From assembly GCA_026710545.1 (NCBI GenBank), contig JAPOQU010000108.1, positions 1 to 64,000 on the forward strand: DNA of 64,000 nucleotides. The letters are read 5' to 3'. How positions within the stretch are numbered: the stretch's first letter is position 1; every line of letters starts with the position of its first letter. Position numbers and translations under genes: made by a program. Positions 37,230 to 47,010 of this stretch are shown here, one piece after another. The notes beneath the pieces were generated by a model. It made no database searches and had not been told where the DNA came from. It saw only the letters and a list, made by a program, of their open reading frames with translations. The stretch comes from Gammaproteobacteria bacterium (GTDB lineage Bacteria > Pseudomonadota > Gammaproteobacteria > Eutrophobiales > Eutrophobiaceae).

Positions 37230-38147
37230 GTGATCAGGCAGCGCACACTCAAGAACTCGATTCGGGCGCAGGGAGTCGGGCTGCATACGGGCAAGAAAGC
37301 CAATATCACCATACGTCCGGCAACGGTGAACACGGGAATTATCTTCCGCCGGGTTGACCAGGATCCACCGGCGGCGATTCCTGCAGACATGGCCAATGTA
37401 GGAAGCACACAGTTGTCAACAACGCTGATCAAGGATGGTTTGAGTATTTCCACGGTGGAACACTTGTTGTCGGCTCTTGCCGGCTTCAGTATCGATAATG
37501 CCTATATCGATGTGAGCGCCGAAGAAGTACCGATTATGGACGGCAGCGCCGGACCTTTCGTTTTCCTGATTCAATCCGCGGGAGTACAGGAACAGGATGA
37601 GGAAAAGTGCTTTCTCCGGATAAAAAGGGAATTGCGCGTTGAAGACGGTGACAAATGGGCAATGCTTGAACCTTATGACGGGTTCAAGGTCGGTTTCACC
37701 ATCCAGTTCGACCATCCTGTTTTTCAGGACAGGTACTGCCGTGCCGAAATCGATTTTTCAACCACGTCGTTCGTCAAGGAGGTCTGCCGCGCCAGGACCT
37801 TCGGTTTCATGAAGGATTTTGATTTTTTACGAAAGAAGAACCTGATTCTGGGAGGCAGCCTGGATAATGCTATCGTTGTTGACAACGAACAGGTCATCAA
37901 TGAAGAAGGTCTGCGCTACCAGGATGAGTGTGTCAGGCACAAAATTCTTGATGCCATAGGTGATTTATATCTCCTCGGTCATAATCTGATCGGTTCATAC
38001 CAGGGGTATAAATCAGGACATGAACTGAATAACCGGTTGTTACGCAAGCTGACCCTCACCCGGGATGCCTGGGAAATCGTTAATTTCGGAGAAGACGTCG
38101 CCGCTTCGGTATCCTATATCCGGCCGCTGGCGTCCGTGGGTCTGTGA
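37230..38147 (+). CDS. lpxC: UDP-3-O-acyl-N-acetylglucosamine deacetylase
   Basis: The protein has 305 residues. [17 protein letters not shown] at the N-terminus; the zinc site is formed by His in [19 protein letters not shown] and by [14 protein letters not shown] with the later GHELNNRLL. It is the committed step of lipid A synthesis. The start is one base after the ftsZ stop. The gene ends two bases before the convergent dciA stop, and no terminator is visible there. Confidence 0.97.
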   Translation: MIRQRTLKNSIRAQGVGLHTGKKANITIRPATVNTGIIFRRVDQDPPAAIPADMANVGSTQLSTTLIKDGLSISTVEHLLSALAGFSIDNAYIDVSAEEVPIMDGSAGPFVFLIQSAGVQEQDEEKCFLRIKRELRVEDGDKWAMLEPYDGFKVGFTIQFDHPVFQDRYCRAEIDFSTTSFVKEVCRARTFGFMKDFDFLRKKNLILGGSLDNAIVVDNEQVINEEGLRYQDECVRHKILDAIGDLYLLGHNLIGSYQGYKSGHELNNRLLRKLTLTRDAWEIVNFGEDVAASVSYIRPLASVGL

Positions 38148-38149
38148 TT

Positions 38150-38593
38150 CTAGACCAGTTTATCCGCGATGCTGTGCAGGGTGGACCGCAGCGCCGTATC
38201 CGCAATCTGGTCGGCAGCCTGACGAATACCCTCGGCGGTGCCCGGTGAGACTTTGAGCACTTGGCGCGTGGTCCGCATCAGCGTCTCGGAGGGTACTACC
38301 TTGATGCGGACTGTCCGGAGTCCCGGCAGTTCGCCTGTGAAAGCTGCCAGAATTTCGGGGGTGCCGTAACGTAATTTAGCCGCCCAGGCGGCGCTGTCGG
38401 TATGCAGGACAAGGGTGTTCTGGCGGTAGTCGGCAACTGCAACGTGTTCAGCCAGCGGATTGCCGAGAAACTCGCCCAGTTTGATTTGTAGTCCATTGAT
38501 TATTTTGATATGGTTACATATCTGTGAGAGTCTGGCCGAAGATACAAGGAAGTCCGATATCGTACTGATGGGTTTTGTGGTATTTATAACCAT
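38150..38593 (-). CDS. dciA: DciA (DUF721), replicative-helicase loader/operator
   Basis: The protein has 147 residues from the ATG at 38593; a TTG at 38608 is less likely. The N-terminal KH-like DUF721 domain carries LGNPLAEHVAVADYRQNTLVLHTDSAAWAAKLRY. In most bacteria lacking DnaC, DciA helps DnaB helicase onto DNA. A gene of this family between lpxC and an M23 peptidase gene is usual in Gammaproteobacteria without the enterobacterial secM. It faces lpxC and diverges from the peptidase gene. Confidence 0.85.
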   Translation of the reverse strand: MVINTTKPISTISDFLVSSARLSQICNHIKIINGLQIKLGEFLGNPLAEHVAVADYRQNTLVLHTDSAAWAAKLRYGTPEILAAFTGELPGLRTVRIKVVPSETLMRTTRQVLKVSPGTAEGIRQAADQIADTALRSTLHSIADKLV

Positions 38594-38622
38594 TATCTTA
38601 ACAAGCAAACGGGTTGCGGCAT

Positions 38623-39507
38623 ATGAAGATCATAATCTTTCTGAACGAAAGAAAGAAGGCCCTGAGGCTATCTTTGAACGTCTGGACCTGTACTGTTGTT
38701 CTGGGTTTGTTTGCCGCACTCGCCGTTGCCGTTTCCGACGTGGGCCGCACCTATCTGGATAAACATGTTGTTGAGGGTGAACTGCAGGCCCTGGAGGATG
38801 TCAAGACAGATACGGAGACTGCCATAAACGCGATGGTGGGCAGGCTGAGTTTGTTGCAGGGCCATGTCATGCGGCTGGATGCGCTGGGAACCCGGCTCGC
38901 CCGGATGGCGCAACTGGATGACATGGAATTCGGCATTGATAATCCACCGGGTATCGGCGGACCGCAAACGATGCTCAACGACGGTTCAGGAAGGGTGTCG
39001 GATATGGAATTCCTCATTTCCCTCAATCAACTGGACCAGGCTCTGCAGGATCGTGAGGATAAGTTGTCGGCAATGGAAGCCATGCTGATGGGAAGAAGCC
39101 TGCAGGACCAGGCCAGACCCCTGGGCAACCCTGCCAAGGGTGGCTGGTTTTCATCATTATTCGGCTACAGGACCGACCCGATATCCGGCAAAAGAGAGTT
39201 TCACCTGGGGCTTGATCTGGCCGGCAGATCAGGCATGCCGGTTACCTCCGTCGCATCAGGCATCGTGACCTGGTCGGGTCCGAACCAGGGATATGGCAAC
39301 CTGATTGAAATCAGTCATGGTAACGGTTACGTCACCCGGTACGCCCATAACAAGGAAAATCTTGTCAACGCCGGGGAAAAGGTCGAGAGAGGAGAAATGA
39401 TCGCAATCATGGGCAGTACCGGGCGCAGCACCGGCACCCATGTCCATTTCGAAGTTGTCAGAAACGGCCGGCATATCAACCCCCGCAACTATATTTCTTT
39501 GCAGTAA
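38623..39507 (+). CDS. M23-family peptidase (LytM domain), probably membrane-anchored
   Basis: The protein has 294 residues from the ATG at 38623. One membrane helix (TCTVVLGLFAALAVAVSDV), a helical segment likely to be coiled coil (about 40-150), and a C-terminal LytM domain: FGYRTDPISGKREFHLGLDLAG with the H-x3-D zinc ligands, then GYGNLIEISHGNGYVTRYAHN, and TGRSTGTHVHFEV with the H-x-H pair. All zinc ligands are present, so it should be an active peptidoglycan endopeptidase, or an amidase activator with residual activity. Located where secM lies in E. coli. Confidence 0.88.
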   Translation: MKIIIFLNERKKALRLSLNVWTCTVVLGLFAALAVAVSDVGRTYLDKHVVEGELQALEDVKTDTETAINAMVGRLSLLQGHVMRLDALGTRLARMAQLDDMEFGIDNPPGIGGPQTMLNDGSGRVSDMEFLISLNQLDQALQDREDKLSAMEAMLMGRSLQDQARPLGNPAKGGWFSSLFGYRTDPISGKREFHLGLDLAGRSGMPVTSVASGIVTWSGPNQGYGNLIEISHGNGYVTRYAHNKENLVNAGEKVERGEMIAIMGSTGRSTGTHVHFEVVRNGRHINPRNYISLQ

Positions 39508-39602
39508 TCCTTTATTTTTTTCGGCCGTTCTGTTTTAATCAGCCAACGCCTATCTAGTACCCTTTCCAGCGTTGCTGTGCTGTACTAACCCGGATTGTCC
39601 AT

Positions 39603-42293
39603 GTGATCAAAACTTTATTCACAAAAATCTTCGGCAGCAGGAATGCGCGCGTCCTGAAGAGCATGCAAAAGACCGTTGAGAGGATCAATGAACTTGAGCA
39701 TAACGTTACCAGGCTCCAGGATAACGAGTTTCCGCAAAAAACCATCGAACTGAGATCCAGGTGGGACCAGGGTGAAAGCCTGGACGATCTCCTGCCGGAG
39801 GCGTTTGCCCTGGTACGCGAAGCGGGCAGGAGAACCCTGGATATGCGGCACTTTGACGTGCAACTGGTAGGCGGTATCGTGCTGAACCGGGGAAACATAG
39901 CGGAAATGCGTACCGGCGAAGGCAAGACGCTGGTAGCGACGTTGCCCGCTTATCTGAACGCCCTGACCGGCTCAGGCGTCCACATTATTACCGTGAACGA
40001 TTACCTGGCGCAGCGTGATGCCGAATGGATGGGGGCAATCTATTCCTTCATGGGCATGACGACCGGCGTGATCGTTTCCGGCCTCAATAATGACGAACGA
40101 AAACGGGCCTACGCCGCCGACATTACCTACGGAACCAATAATGAATTCGGTTTCGACTACTTGCGGGACAATATGAAGTTCCACGGGGACGACCAGGTGC
40201 AACGGGATCTGAAGTTCGCAATAGTCGACGAGGTGGATTCGATACTTATCGATGAGGCGCGTACACCTCTTATCATTTCAGGAAGCGTTGATGACAGGTC
40301 CGACCTGTACCTGAGCATGAACAGGATAGTACCTCGATTGAAGCTGCAGAAAGAGGAAGAGGATGGCGGCGATTATGTGCTTGACGAAAAAAGCAAGCAG
40401 GCTTACCTGACGGAAACGGGCCATGAACGGGTGGAAAAGTTGCTGCTGGAGAACGGTATCATGCAGCGGGGCATGAGTCTGTATGATCCGGTCAATATTC
40501 CCATTCTCCATCACATGAGTTCGGCGCTGCGGGCGCATTCCCTGTTTCAGAATAACGTCGACTATATCGTCCAGAACAACGAAGTGGTCATAGTCGATGA
40601 ATTCACCGGCAGGACCATGCCCGGCAGGCGCTGGTCGGACGGTTTGCACCAGGCTATAGAAGCCAAGGAAAACGTACCTGTCCAGAATGAAAACCAGACG
40701 CTGGCGACCATCACCTACCAGAATTATTTCCGCCTTTATGAAAAGCTGGCCGGCATGACGGGCACGGCGGATACCGAAGCGTATGAATTCCAGCAGATAT
40801 ACGGCCTGGAAGTAGTCGTTGTCCCCACACACCTGCCGATGGTAAGGGACGATCAGCCCGATATGGTATACCTGACCTCCAGGGAGAAGTTTGCGGCAAT
40901 CATCGATGATATAAAGTCCTGCCAGGAGAACGGCCAGCCTGTCCTTGTTGGCACCGTTACCATTGAGGTGTCGGAATACCTGTCCGGTCAACTGAAAAAG
41001 AACAAGATAAAACACCAGGTCCTGAACGCCAAGTACCACGAACGGGAAGCCGAAATCATTGCCCAGGCCGGCCGGCCGGGGACGGTGACCATAGCTACCA
41101 ACATGGCCGGGCGGGGCACCGACATCGTGCTTGGCGGGAACCTCGATGCGGAAATCAAGAGTATGGGAGATGCGGATGAAGCAGCCGTAAACAAGGTTCG
41201 CGCGGCCTGGCAGAAACGCCATCAGAGCGTGGTCGACAATGGCGGCTTGCGCATTGTGGGTACCGAACGGCACGAATCCAGGCGCATAGACAACCAGTTA
41301 AGGGGTCGTTCCGGGCGCCAGGGCGACCCGGGGTCGAGCCGGTTCTATATTTCCCTGGAAGATGATCTGATGCGCATTTTCGCGTCGGAACGGGTGGCCT
41401 CCATCATGCAGAGACTGGGGATGGAGGAGGGTGAGGCCATTGAATCCACCATGGTTACCAGGGCAATTGAAAACGCCCAACGGAAGGTCGAGGCCCATAA
41501 TTTCGATATCCGTAAACATTTACTTGAATACGATGACGTCGCAAATGATCAACGCAAGGTGATTTATGAATGGCGCAACGAGTTGCTGGGAGGAGACGAC
41601 GTTTCCACCGATATCCGGACGATGCGGGAAGATGTCGTAACAGGTATTTTTGCAAACCATATTCCCCCCGGCAGCCAGGACGAAATGTGGAACACCGCTG
41701 ACCTGGCGGATGCGCTGGCCAATGACTTGAATGTGCATTTGCCGATACAGGAATGGCTGGACGAGGATACATCCCTGGATGAAGAAGCGCTGACCGCAAA
41801 GGTTACCGGGAGCGTTGCCGAAGAAGTGGAAACAAGACATGCCGACCTGCCGCCGGATCTGGTGCGCAGGGTTGAAAAGGGTTTGATGCTGGACACCCTG
41901 GACCGGCATTGGAAAGAACACCTGGTGGCGATGGACCATCTGCGGCAAGGCATCGGGTTGCGCGGATACGCGGCAAAGAATCCCAAGCAGGAATACAAGA
42001 AGGAAGCATTTTCCATGTTTGGCGACATGCTGGAAAACATCAAATACGACGTTGTTACCATACTTGCGAAAATACAGGTCAGGGAGGATCAAGATGCACA
42101 GGTATTGCAACGGCGGCCCAGACCCGCGGAAATGCAGTTCAATCATCCGGACGCGCCCAGCGCCATGGACAAACCTGGTGAGAACCAGCAGCAAAAACCC
42201 TATATACGCAATCAAAAGAAAATCGGCCGTAATGAGCCCTGCCCCTGCGGTTCCGGGAAAAAATTCAAGTTCTGCCATGGCAAACTCAACTGA
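39603..42293 (+). CDS. secA: SecA, preprotein translocase ATPase
   Basis: The protein has 896 residues from the GTG at 39603. [26 protein letters not shown] is Walker [20 protein letters not shown] is Walker [15 protein letters not shown] and [23 protein letters not shown] are in motor domain 2. The zinc tail [14 protein letters not shown], which binds SecB, is intact. It powers export through SecYEG; SecD and SecF (62226-64000) assist the same channel. The 95 bases before it hold only an AT-rich stretch; no SecM-like arrest peptide is present. Confidence 0.97.
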   Translation: MIKTLFTKIFGSRNARVLKSMQKTVERINELEHNVTRLQDNEFPQKTIELRSRWDQGESLDDLLPEAFALVREAGRRTLDMRHFDVQLVGGIVLNRGNIAEMRTGEGKTLVATLPAYLNALTGSGVHIITVNDYLAQRDAEWMGAIYSFMGMTTGVIVSGLNNDERKRAYAADITYGTNNEFGFDYLRDNMKFHGDDQVQRDLKFAIVDEVDSILIDEARTPLIISGSVDDRSDLYLSMNRIVPRLKLQKEEEDGGDYVLDEKSKQAYLTETGHERVEKLLLENGIMQRGMSLYDPVNIPILHHMSSALRAHSLFQNNVDYIVQNNEVVIVDEFTGRTMPGRRWSDGLHQAIEAKENVPVQNENQTLATITYQNYFRLYEKLAGMTGTADTEAYEFQQIYGLEVVVVPTHLPMVRDDQPDMVYLTSREKFAAIIDDIKSCQENGQPVLVGTVTIEVSEYLSGQLKKNKIKHQVLNAKYHEREAEIIAQAGRPGTVTIATNMAGRGTDIVLGGNLDAEIKSMGDADEAAVNKVRAAWQKRHQSVVDNGGLRIVGTERHESRRIDNQLRGRSGRQGDPGSSRFYISLEDDLMRIFASERVASIMQRLGMEEGEAIESTMVTRAIENAQRKVEAHNFDIRKHLLEYDDVANDQRKVIYEWRNELLGGDDVSTDIRTMREDVVTGIFANHIPPGSQDEMWNTADLADALANDLNVHLPIQEWLDEDTSLDEEALTAKVTGSVAEEVETRHADLPPDLVRRVEKGLMLDTLDRHWKEHLVAMDHLRQGIGLRGYAAKNPKQEYKKEAFSMFGDMLENIKYDVVTILAKIQVREDQDAQVLQRRPRPAEMQFNHPDAPSAMDKPGENQQQKPYIRNQKKIGRNEPCPCGSGKKFKFCHGKLN

Positions 42294-42350
42294 CGACAAG
42301 TTCGTCATACCGGCCATGGATGAAATCAACGTGATCTCCATGGTTAAAAC

Positions 42351-43568
42351 ATGGCAGCCGGATTAACACATTCCACAGATCTCTCGCCTGTTGACGGCAT
42401 CAGGCTTGCCGGCTGTTCGGCAGGGATTTATGGCGCGGCCAGGGACGACCTGGCCTTGTTCGAGATCTGCGACGGCGCCAGAGTCAGCGCAGTGTTTACC
42501 CGCAACCGGTTTTGCGCGGCGCCGGTTACCGTCGCCAGGAAGCACCTGCAGCATGGTCCCGTGAAATATCTGCTTGTCAACGCCGGTAATGCCAATGCAG
42601 GGACAGGTGCGCAAGGTGTCAACGATGCAACCCAGGTCTGCGAGGCCCTGGCCGGCCTGGCCGGGTGCGCCGCGGAGGCCGTATTACCGTTTTCCACCGG
42701 GGTAATCGGAGAGTACCTGCCGGTCGATAAAATATGCCGCGCCCTGCCCGAACTGTTAGACAGGTTGGCGGATGACGCCTGGCCCGATTGTGCGCGGGCC
42801 ATCATGACCACCGATACGCGGTTGAAAGGCAGTACCGCAACGGGTGTTGGTCCCGAAGCGTTCGCCGTAACCGGCATCGCGAAGGGCGCCGGCATGATCA
42901 AACCGGACATGGCCACTATGCTTGCCTTTATCGCCACCGATGCCAACGTATCCCAGGGCGCCCTGGACCGCATACTGAAAACCGCCGTTGATGAATCGTT
43001 CAACAGGATCTGTGTTGACGGCGATACCTCCACCAACGACGCCTGCGTCCTGGTCGCCACCGGCAAAAACAACGCCGGCAGGATGGTTGGTGAAGCCGGT
43101 CCGGCGTACGACCGTCTGGAAGCCCTGATAACGGAACTATGTACCCGTCTGGCCCAGGAAATTGTCAGGGATGGCGAGGGCGCCACGAAATTTGTGACTG
43201 TCCGGGTCGATAACGCCCGGAGTGAAACAGAATGTACTGCTGTAGCCGACGCCCTGGCGACGTCTCCGCTGGTCAAGACTGCATTATATGCGTCCGACCC
43301 CAATTGGGGCAGAATATTGGCAGCAATCGGGAGAAGCAAGGGCGTGGACCTGGATATAGACAGGATTTCTGTACATCTGAACGAGGTTTGCATCGTTGAA
43401 AACGGCGCCAGGGCAAAAGACTATACCGAAGAACGGGGAATAGCCGCCATGCAGGATGATGAAATCGAGATACGCATCGACCTGAACCAGGGAACTGCAA
43501 GCGCCTGCTACTGGACCTGCGACCTGTCCCATGATTACGTCACGATTAACGCCGAATACAGGTCCTGA
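42351..43568 (+). CDS. argJ: ArgJ, ornithine acetyltransferase / N-acetylglutamate synthase
   Basis: The protein has 405 residues. The autocleavage site KPDMATML is present, with nucleophile Thr189; cleavage before it yields alpha and beta chains. GIYGAARDDLALFEICDGARVSAVFTRNRFCAAPV is a typical N-terminus and DPNWGRILAAIGRS a typical C-part. It recycles acetyl groups in arginine synthesis. The usual secA-argJ-mutT order is kept. Confidence 0.96.
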   Translation: MAAGLTHSTDLSPVDGIRLAGCSAGIYGAARDDLALFEICDGARVSAVFTRNRFCAAPVTVARKHLQHGPVKYLLVNAGNANAGTGAQGVNDATQVCEALAGLAGCAAEAVLPFSTGVIGEYLPVDKICRALPELLDRLADDAWPDCARAIMTTDTRLKGSTATGVGPEAFAVTGIAKGAGMIKPDMATMLAFIATDANVSQGALDRILKTAVDESFNRICVDGDTSTNDACVLVATGKNNAGRMVGEAGPAYDRLEALITELCTRLAQEIVRDGEGATKFVTVRVDNARSETECTAVADALATSPLVKTALYASDPNWGRILAAIGRSKGVDLDIDRISVHLNEVCIVENGARAKDYTEERGIAAMQDDEIEIRIDLNQGTASACYWTCDLSHDYVTINAEYRS

Positions 43569-43580
43569 CGGACAATCAGG

Positions 43581-43605
43581 AATTACGAATTTCTAATTCG
43601 TAATT
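43581..43605. repeat. AATTACGAATT inverted repeat
   Basis: Perfect 11-base arms (AATTACGAATT 43581-43591 and AATTCGTAATT 43595-43605) with a TCT centre, filling the 46-base gap between argJ and the Nudix-ThiE gene. Related units are at 13048 and 59675. Confidence 0.75.
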
Positions 43606-43614
43606 ATTAATCCC

Positions 43615-44628
43615 ATGCGTGCCAGAGATCATATTGCCCTGGGCGTTGTCTACAACGCCGCCCGGGACAAGGTGCTGGTGGCCAAGCGCCCGCGCCATTC
43701 CCATCTCGGCGGCATGTGGGAATTTCCCGGCGGCAAGGTCAGGGGTGGCGAAACCCTGCTTCAGGCCCTGAAGCGGGAATTGTTCGAGGAACTCAACATT
43801 GATGCCGGGGACTGTTCACCGCTTATCTCGTTCGATTACGATTATCCGGGTAAACCGTTACGGTTCAGCGTATGGAAAGTGTATGGCTGGACCGGACAGT
43901 TGAGGGGTAATGAAGGGCAGACAACGCAGTGGGTGGATATTTCTTCCCTGGCGGCAACGGATTTCCCCGCCGCCAACAAGGGGATTATTACCGCCTGCAA
44001 ACTGCCGGCAGTGTATCTCATCACCCCGGACCTGGACAGTTATTCTCCAGCCTTCATGAATGAGTTACGCAAATACCTGGCGGCCGGCGTGAAGCTGGTG
44101 CAGTTCAGGAGCAAATCGGCGCATAATCATAAACCTGCAGTCATGGAAATGATTGACGCGTGCAGGAGCTATGGCGCGGAACTCATAGTCAATTCCACTC
44201 CTGAGTTTGCCATGGAAACCGGCGCCGGCGGTGTCCACCTGACCGGCGAACGTCTGCTGGGATTAACGGGGCGGCCGTTGCCGTCCGGGTCCCGGGTTGG
44301 CGCTTCCTGCCATAACATGCGTGAGTTGATGCATGCGGTGGAGATTGATGTTGATTTCTGTGTCTTGTCCCAAGTGCGAAAAAAAGGGTCAGCCGCTACC
44401 GGCGGCGCCGGGGGGCAGGCCGCAGATTACACGGATGACACCCTGGGATGGGACGGGTTTTCCGAACTGGTCAGGCAGGTACCTGTTCCGGTTTACGCCC
44501 TGGGCGGGATGAGACTCTCCGACCTGGCGAATGCCGCATCACACGGCGCTCAGGGAATTGCCCTGATCAGCGACGTGTGGGGCAGACCCGGTTCAGTTGC
44601 GAGAATAAACCGGGCATTATCCCGGTAA
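43615..44628 (+). CDS. Nudix (MutT-like) hydrolase fused to a ThiE-like domain
   Basis: The protein has 337 residues. Residues 1-130 form a Nudix domain with the complete box GGKVRGGETLLQALKRELFEEL, typical of 8-oxo-dGTP hydrolases. Residues about 135-337 resemble thiamine monophosphate synthase: ELRKYLAAGVKLVQFRSK, LIVNSTPEFAMETGAGGVHLTGERL, GASCHNMRELMHA, and VPVYALGGM. The fusion is known in gammaproteobacteria beside argJ. The ThiE part has changes in its diphosphate-binding region (no clear GIAP-type loop), so a full thiamine role is doubtful. Its mutagenesis-protecting role is by family. Confidence 0.88.
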   Translation: MRARDHIALGVVYNAARDKVLVAKRPRHSHLGGMWEFPGGKVRGGETLLQALKRELFEELNIDAGDCSPLISFDYDYPGKPLRFSVWKVYGWTGQLRGNEGQTTQWVDISSLAATDFPAANKGIITACKLPAVYLITPDLDSYSPAFMNELRKYLAAGVKLVQFRSKSAHNHKPAVMEMIDACRSYGAELIVNSTPEFAMETGAGGVHLTGERLLGLTGRPLPSGSRVGASCHNMRELMHAVEIDVDFCVLSQVRKKGSAATGGAGGQAADYTDDTLGWDGFSELVRQVPVPVYALGGMRLSDLANAASHGAQGIALISDVWGRPGSVARINRALSR

Positions 44629-44631
44629 TGG

Positions 44632-45402
44632 TCAGGAAACGCCGAAATGCAGTTCGAATTCCACGTCATTCCCGGTCTGTTCCGGCCGGTTCGAGGTCTC
44701 GGACTGTTCCATGAACCGGACCGTAACCCGGTGTTTCCCGCCACTTACCTCAGGGAAATATTTCAGGTTCCTGGGAATGACGATCCTGATCAACTGGTAT
44801 TTCGTGCCAGAATCGACGGATTGCTGAAAAACCCCCTCCTTGGCAGTTTCCTTGGTTGCGATAGCGTTATTCCGGATCAGGTTCAGCACCAGGTTTGTGC
44901 CCTTTTTGATGGTTAACATGTCTTCCTGCCATTCGCGCAGGCACTGTTGCTTGAAACGCGTAGACTTGTTCAACCAGTGGTGATAGGCGGGCAGGTCAAA
45001 ATTGCAGGTGCCGCCTGCCACGGAGCTTTTCTGCCTGATGGACGTGATCAACTCATCCTTATCCAATGTTGCCCCGGGTACGTAGGCATTATCCTGCATG
45101 GTTTCAAGACATTCTTTGAGTTCGCTGAGGACCTGTTTGAGCTTGTATGAATCCACTCCCGGATTACCTTCCAGCGCGCCCAGGATTGACCGGCACCGCT
45201 CCAATTCCTTGGCCAGGTCAGTTTTGCAGTCGGACCACTTCATTAGATCACTCAGGTCGATCAGCAGGGAGATAGTCAGGCGTATATCCCACAGGTCCGT
45301 CGATCCCGAATAATTATCCAGGCGGCGAAACAGGTTCTCAATTCTCAGTAACGTCCTGATACGTTCGCTCAGGGGATGTTCATATACGAGACTATTTTCC
45401 AT
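44632..45402 (-). CDS. zapD: ZapD (YacF), FtsZ-associated cell division protein
   Basis: The protein has 256 residues, mainly helical in the first half (YEHPLSERIRTLLRIENLFRRLDNYSG, AELERCRS-type helices), then a beta-rich half ending VRFMEQSETSNRPEQ. It bundles FtsZ filaments. The E. coli order is coaE-zapD-yacG; here pilD-coaE-zapD is present but yacG is not seen. Confidence 0.93.
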   Translation of the reverse strand: MENSLVYEHPLSERIRTLLRIENLFRRLDNYSGSTDLWDIRLTISLLIDLSDLMKWSDCKTDLAKELERCRSILGALEGNPGVDSYKLKQVLSELKECLETMQDNAYVPGATLDKDELITSIRQKSSVAGGTCNFDLPAYHHWLNKSTRFKQQCLREWQEDMLTIKKGTNLVLNLIRNNAIATKETAKEGVFQQSVDSGTKYQLIRIVIPRNLKYFPEVSGGKHRVTVRFMEQSETSNRPEQTGNDVEFELHFGVS

Positions 45403-45424
45403 GGTTACCAGGTCAGGTTATCAG

Positions 45425-46042
45425 TTATTGGTTGTTTTTGTTAAGGGATAACTCGATATATTGGCCATGTAAATTCACGACCTTTTTTTTCAAATCGTTA
45501 ATATTACCATCGTTGACAATAATATCATGCGCGTAACGCAGTCTCTCCTCCCGGCTGATCTGGGATTTGATTATACTCCTTGTCTGTTCTTCATTCGCCT
45601 TGTCCCGCCGGGATACCCGCGCTACCTGTAATTCTTCGGGCGCATCGACCACCAGGACCCGGTCCACGGTTGCCTGCCTGCCCGTTTCCAGCAACAGGGG
45701 TATGCAGATAATGCAATAAGGATAGGTTACCCGGGTCAGGAACTCCTGTATTCCCCGGCGTACGCGGGGATGGATGATGGCTTCCAGTTGTTTTTTCATT
45801 GCCGGCCTGGCGAAGATCAGTTCGCGCAGGTATTGCCGGTTCAGGTTGCCTGCGTCGTCCAGGCACTGTTTGCCGAACAGGGCAACCACCTCGTAGAAAG
45901 CTGCCAGGCCGGGCCTGGTAATATCATGGGATATCTCATCTGCGTCTACCGTAGGGACGCCGAGGTCGTCAAAACAATTTTTGACTGTCGTTTTGCCGCT
46001 GCCTATCCCCCCGGTCAAGCCTACCCGCATGGGATGCTTCAT
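45425..46042 (-). CDS. coaE: Dephospho-CoA kinase
   Basis: The protein has 205 residues. Walker A VGLTGGIGSGKTTVKNCF; VDADEISHDITRPG; RVLVVDAPEELQVARVSRRD with the lid arginines. It performs the last step of coenzyme A synthesis. Its ATG overlaps the pilD end by 4 bases, so pilD-coaE-(zapD) is one operon. Confidence 0.95.
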   Translation of the reverse strand: MKHPMRVGLTGGIGSGKTTVKNCFDDLGVPTVDADEISHDITRPGLAAFYEVVALFGKQCLDDAGNLNRQYLRELIFARPAMKKQLEAIIHPRVRRGIQEFLTRVTYPYCIICIPLLLETGRQATVDRVLVVDAPEELQVARVSRRDKANEEQTRSIIKSQISREERLRYAHDIIVNDGNINDLKKKVVNLHGQYIELSLNKNNQ

Positions 46043-46947
46043 GTCACAATCCCTCCCGGCAGGTACAGGTAATCAAAAACGTTCAACCCCCATACCAGGC
46101 TGAGCCAGCCTGCCAGCGCAAGGAAAGGCCCGAACGCGATCTGTGCCGGTTCCTGCCTTGCCCCGCGCCGGGGCAGGCGTTGCCGCCCGCGCAGAAACAC
46201 CAGGTATATACCGACCAGCGAACCGAGCAGTGAGGAAATGAAAATAATGGATGCCAATGCCTGCCAACCTGCCCATGCCCCGAGCATGGCGAGCAGTTTC
46301 AAATCTCCCAATCCCATTCCTTCCTTTCCGGCAATGAGTTTGAACAGCACATGGATCAGCCAGAATATTCCGTAACCGGCGACGGCGCCCATCAGGGCGG
46401 AATACAAATCAGTGAATAAACCGAAATAGTTACAAATCAGGCCCAGCCACAACAAAGGCAGGGTGATACTGTCCGGCAGCAGTTGATGGTCGATATCGAT
46501 AAAGGACAACGAAACAAGCGCCCAGGTAAACAGGCAGGCAAAAACCATTTGGGCGCTGACACCGAAGTTTATGGCGACAAGCACCGTCAGCAGGGCTGTC
46601 AGGGTTTCGACGAAGGGGTAACGTAACGGGATCCTGTTGTTGCAGCCGGAGCATTTCCCCCTGAGCAGCAGGTAACTCAGAACGGGAATATTCTCGACGG
46701 GAGTTATCCTGTGTCCGCAATGGGGACAACTGGATCCGGGCCTGACCAGGTTATACGGTTCCGGGCCGGGTTGTGCTGCAGGCGCGGTTTCGAGAAATTC
46801 ATGACATTCCCGGCGCCATGCCGTCTCGATCATGACGGGGAGACGCCGTATAACCACGTTAAGAAAACTCCCGATGAGCAACCCGAGCACGGCGCTCAAG
46901 GCATAAAAAAAAGGGAGTGGTATCTGCGGGAGTATATTCAAGTTCAA
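46039..46947 (-). CDS. pilD: Prepilin leader peptidase / N-methyltransferase
   Basis: The protein has 302 residues. Two CxxC pairs in the cytoplasmic loop (CPHCGHRITP and CSGCNNRI) are complete; aspartyl sites are SFIDIDHQLLPD and the GMGLGDLKLLA GxGD-type motif. Seven or eight membrane helices. It processes type IV pilins and type II secretion pseudopilins, so such systems are expected elsewhere; no pil genes are in the window. Confidence 0.94.
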   Translation of the reverse strand: MNLNILPQIPLPFFYALSAVLGLLIGSFLNVVIRRLPVMIETAWRRECHEFLETAPAAQPGPEPYNLVRPGSSCPHCGHRITPVENIPVLSYLLLRGKCSGCNNRIPLRYPFVETLTALLTVLVAINFGVSAQMVFACLFTWALVSLSFIDIDHQLLPDSITLPLLWLGLICNYFGLFTDLYSALMGAVAGYGIFWLIHVLFKLIAGKEGMGLGDLKLLAMLGAWAGWQALASIIFISSLLGSLVGIYLVFLRGRQRLPRRGARQEPAQIAFGPFLALAGWLSLVWGLNVFDYLYLPGGIVT

Positions 46948-47010
46948 TCGTCAGTATTCAGCGTGTATCTTTATACCAAATACCGGCGACTGACAACTAA
47001 AATCTGGAAA

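Noticed and set aside
39508-39602. Possible secM-like arrest peptide before secA
   Set aside because: There is no short open frame with an export signal or arrest motif. The M23 peptidase gene occupies the usual place.
40278-41273. 331-codon minus-strand frame
   Set aside because: It is antisense to the conserved core of secA, with no ribosome site and no family resemblance.
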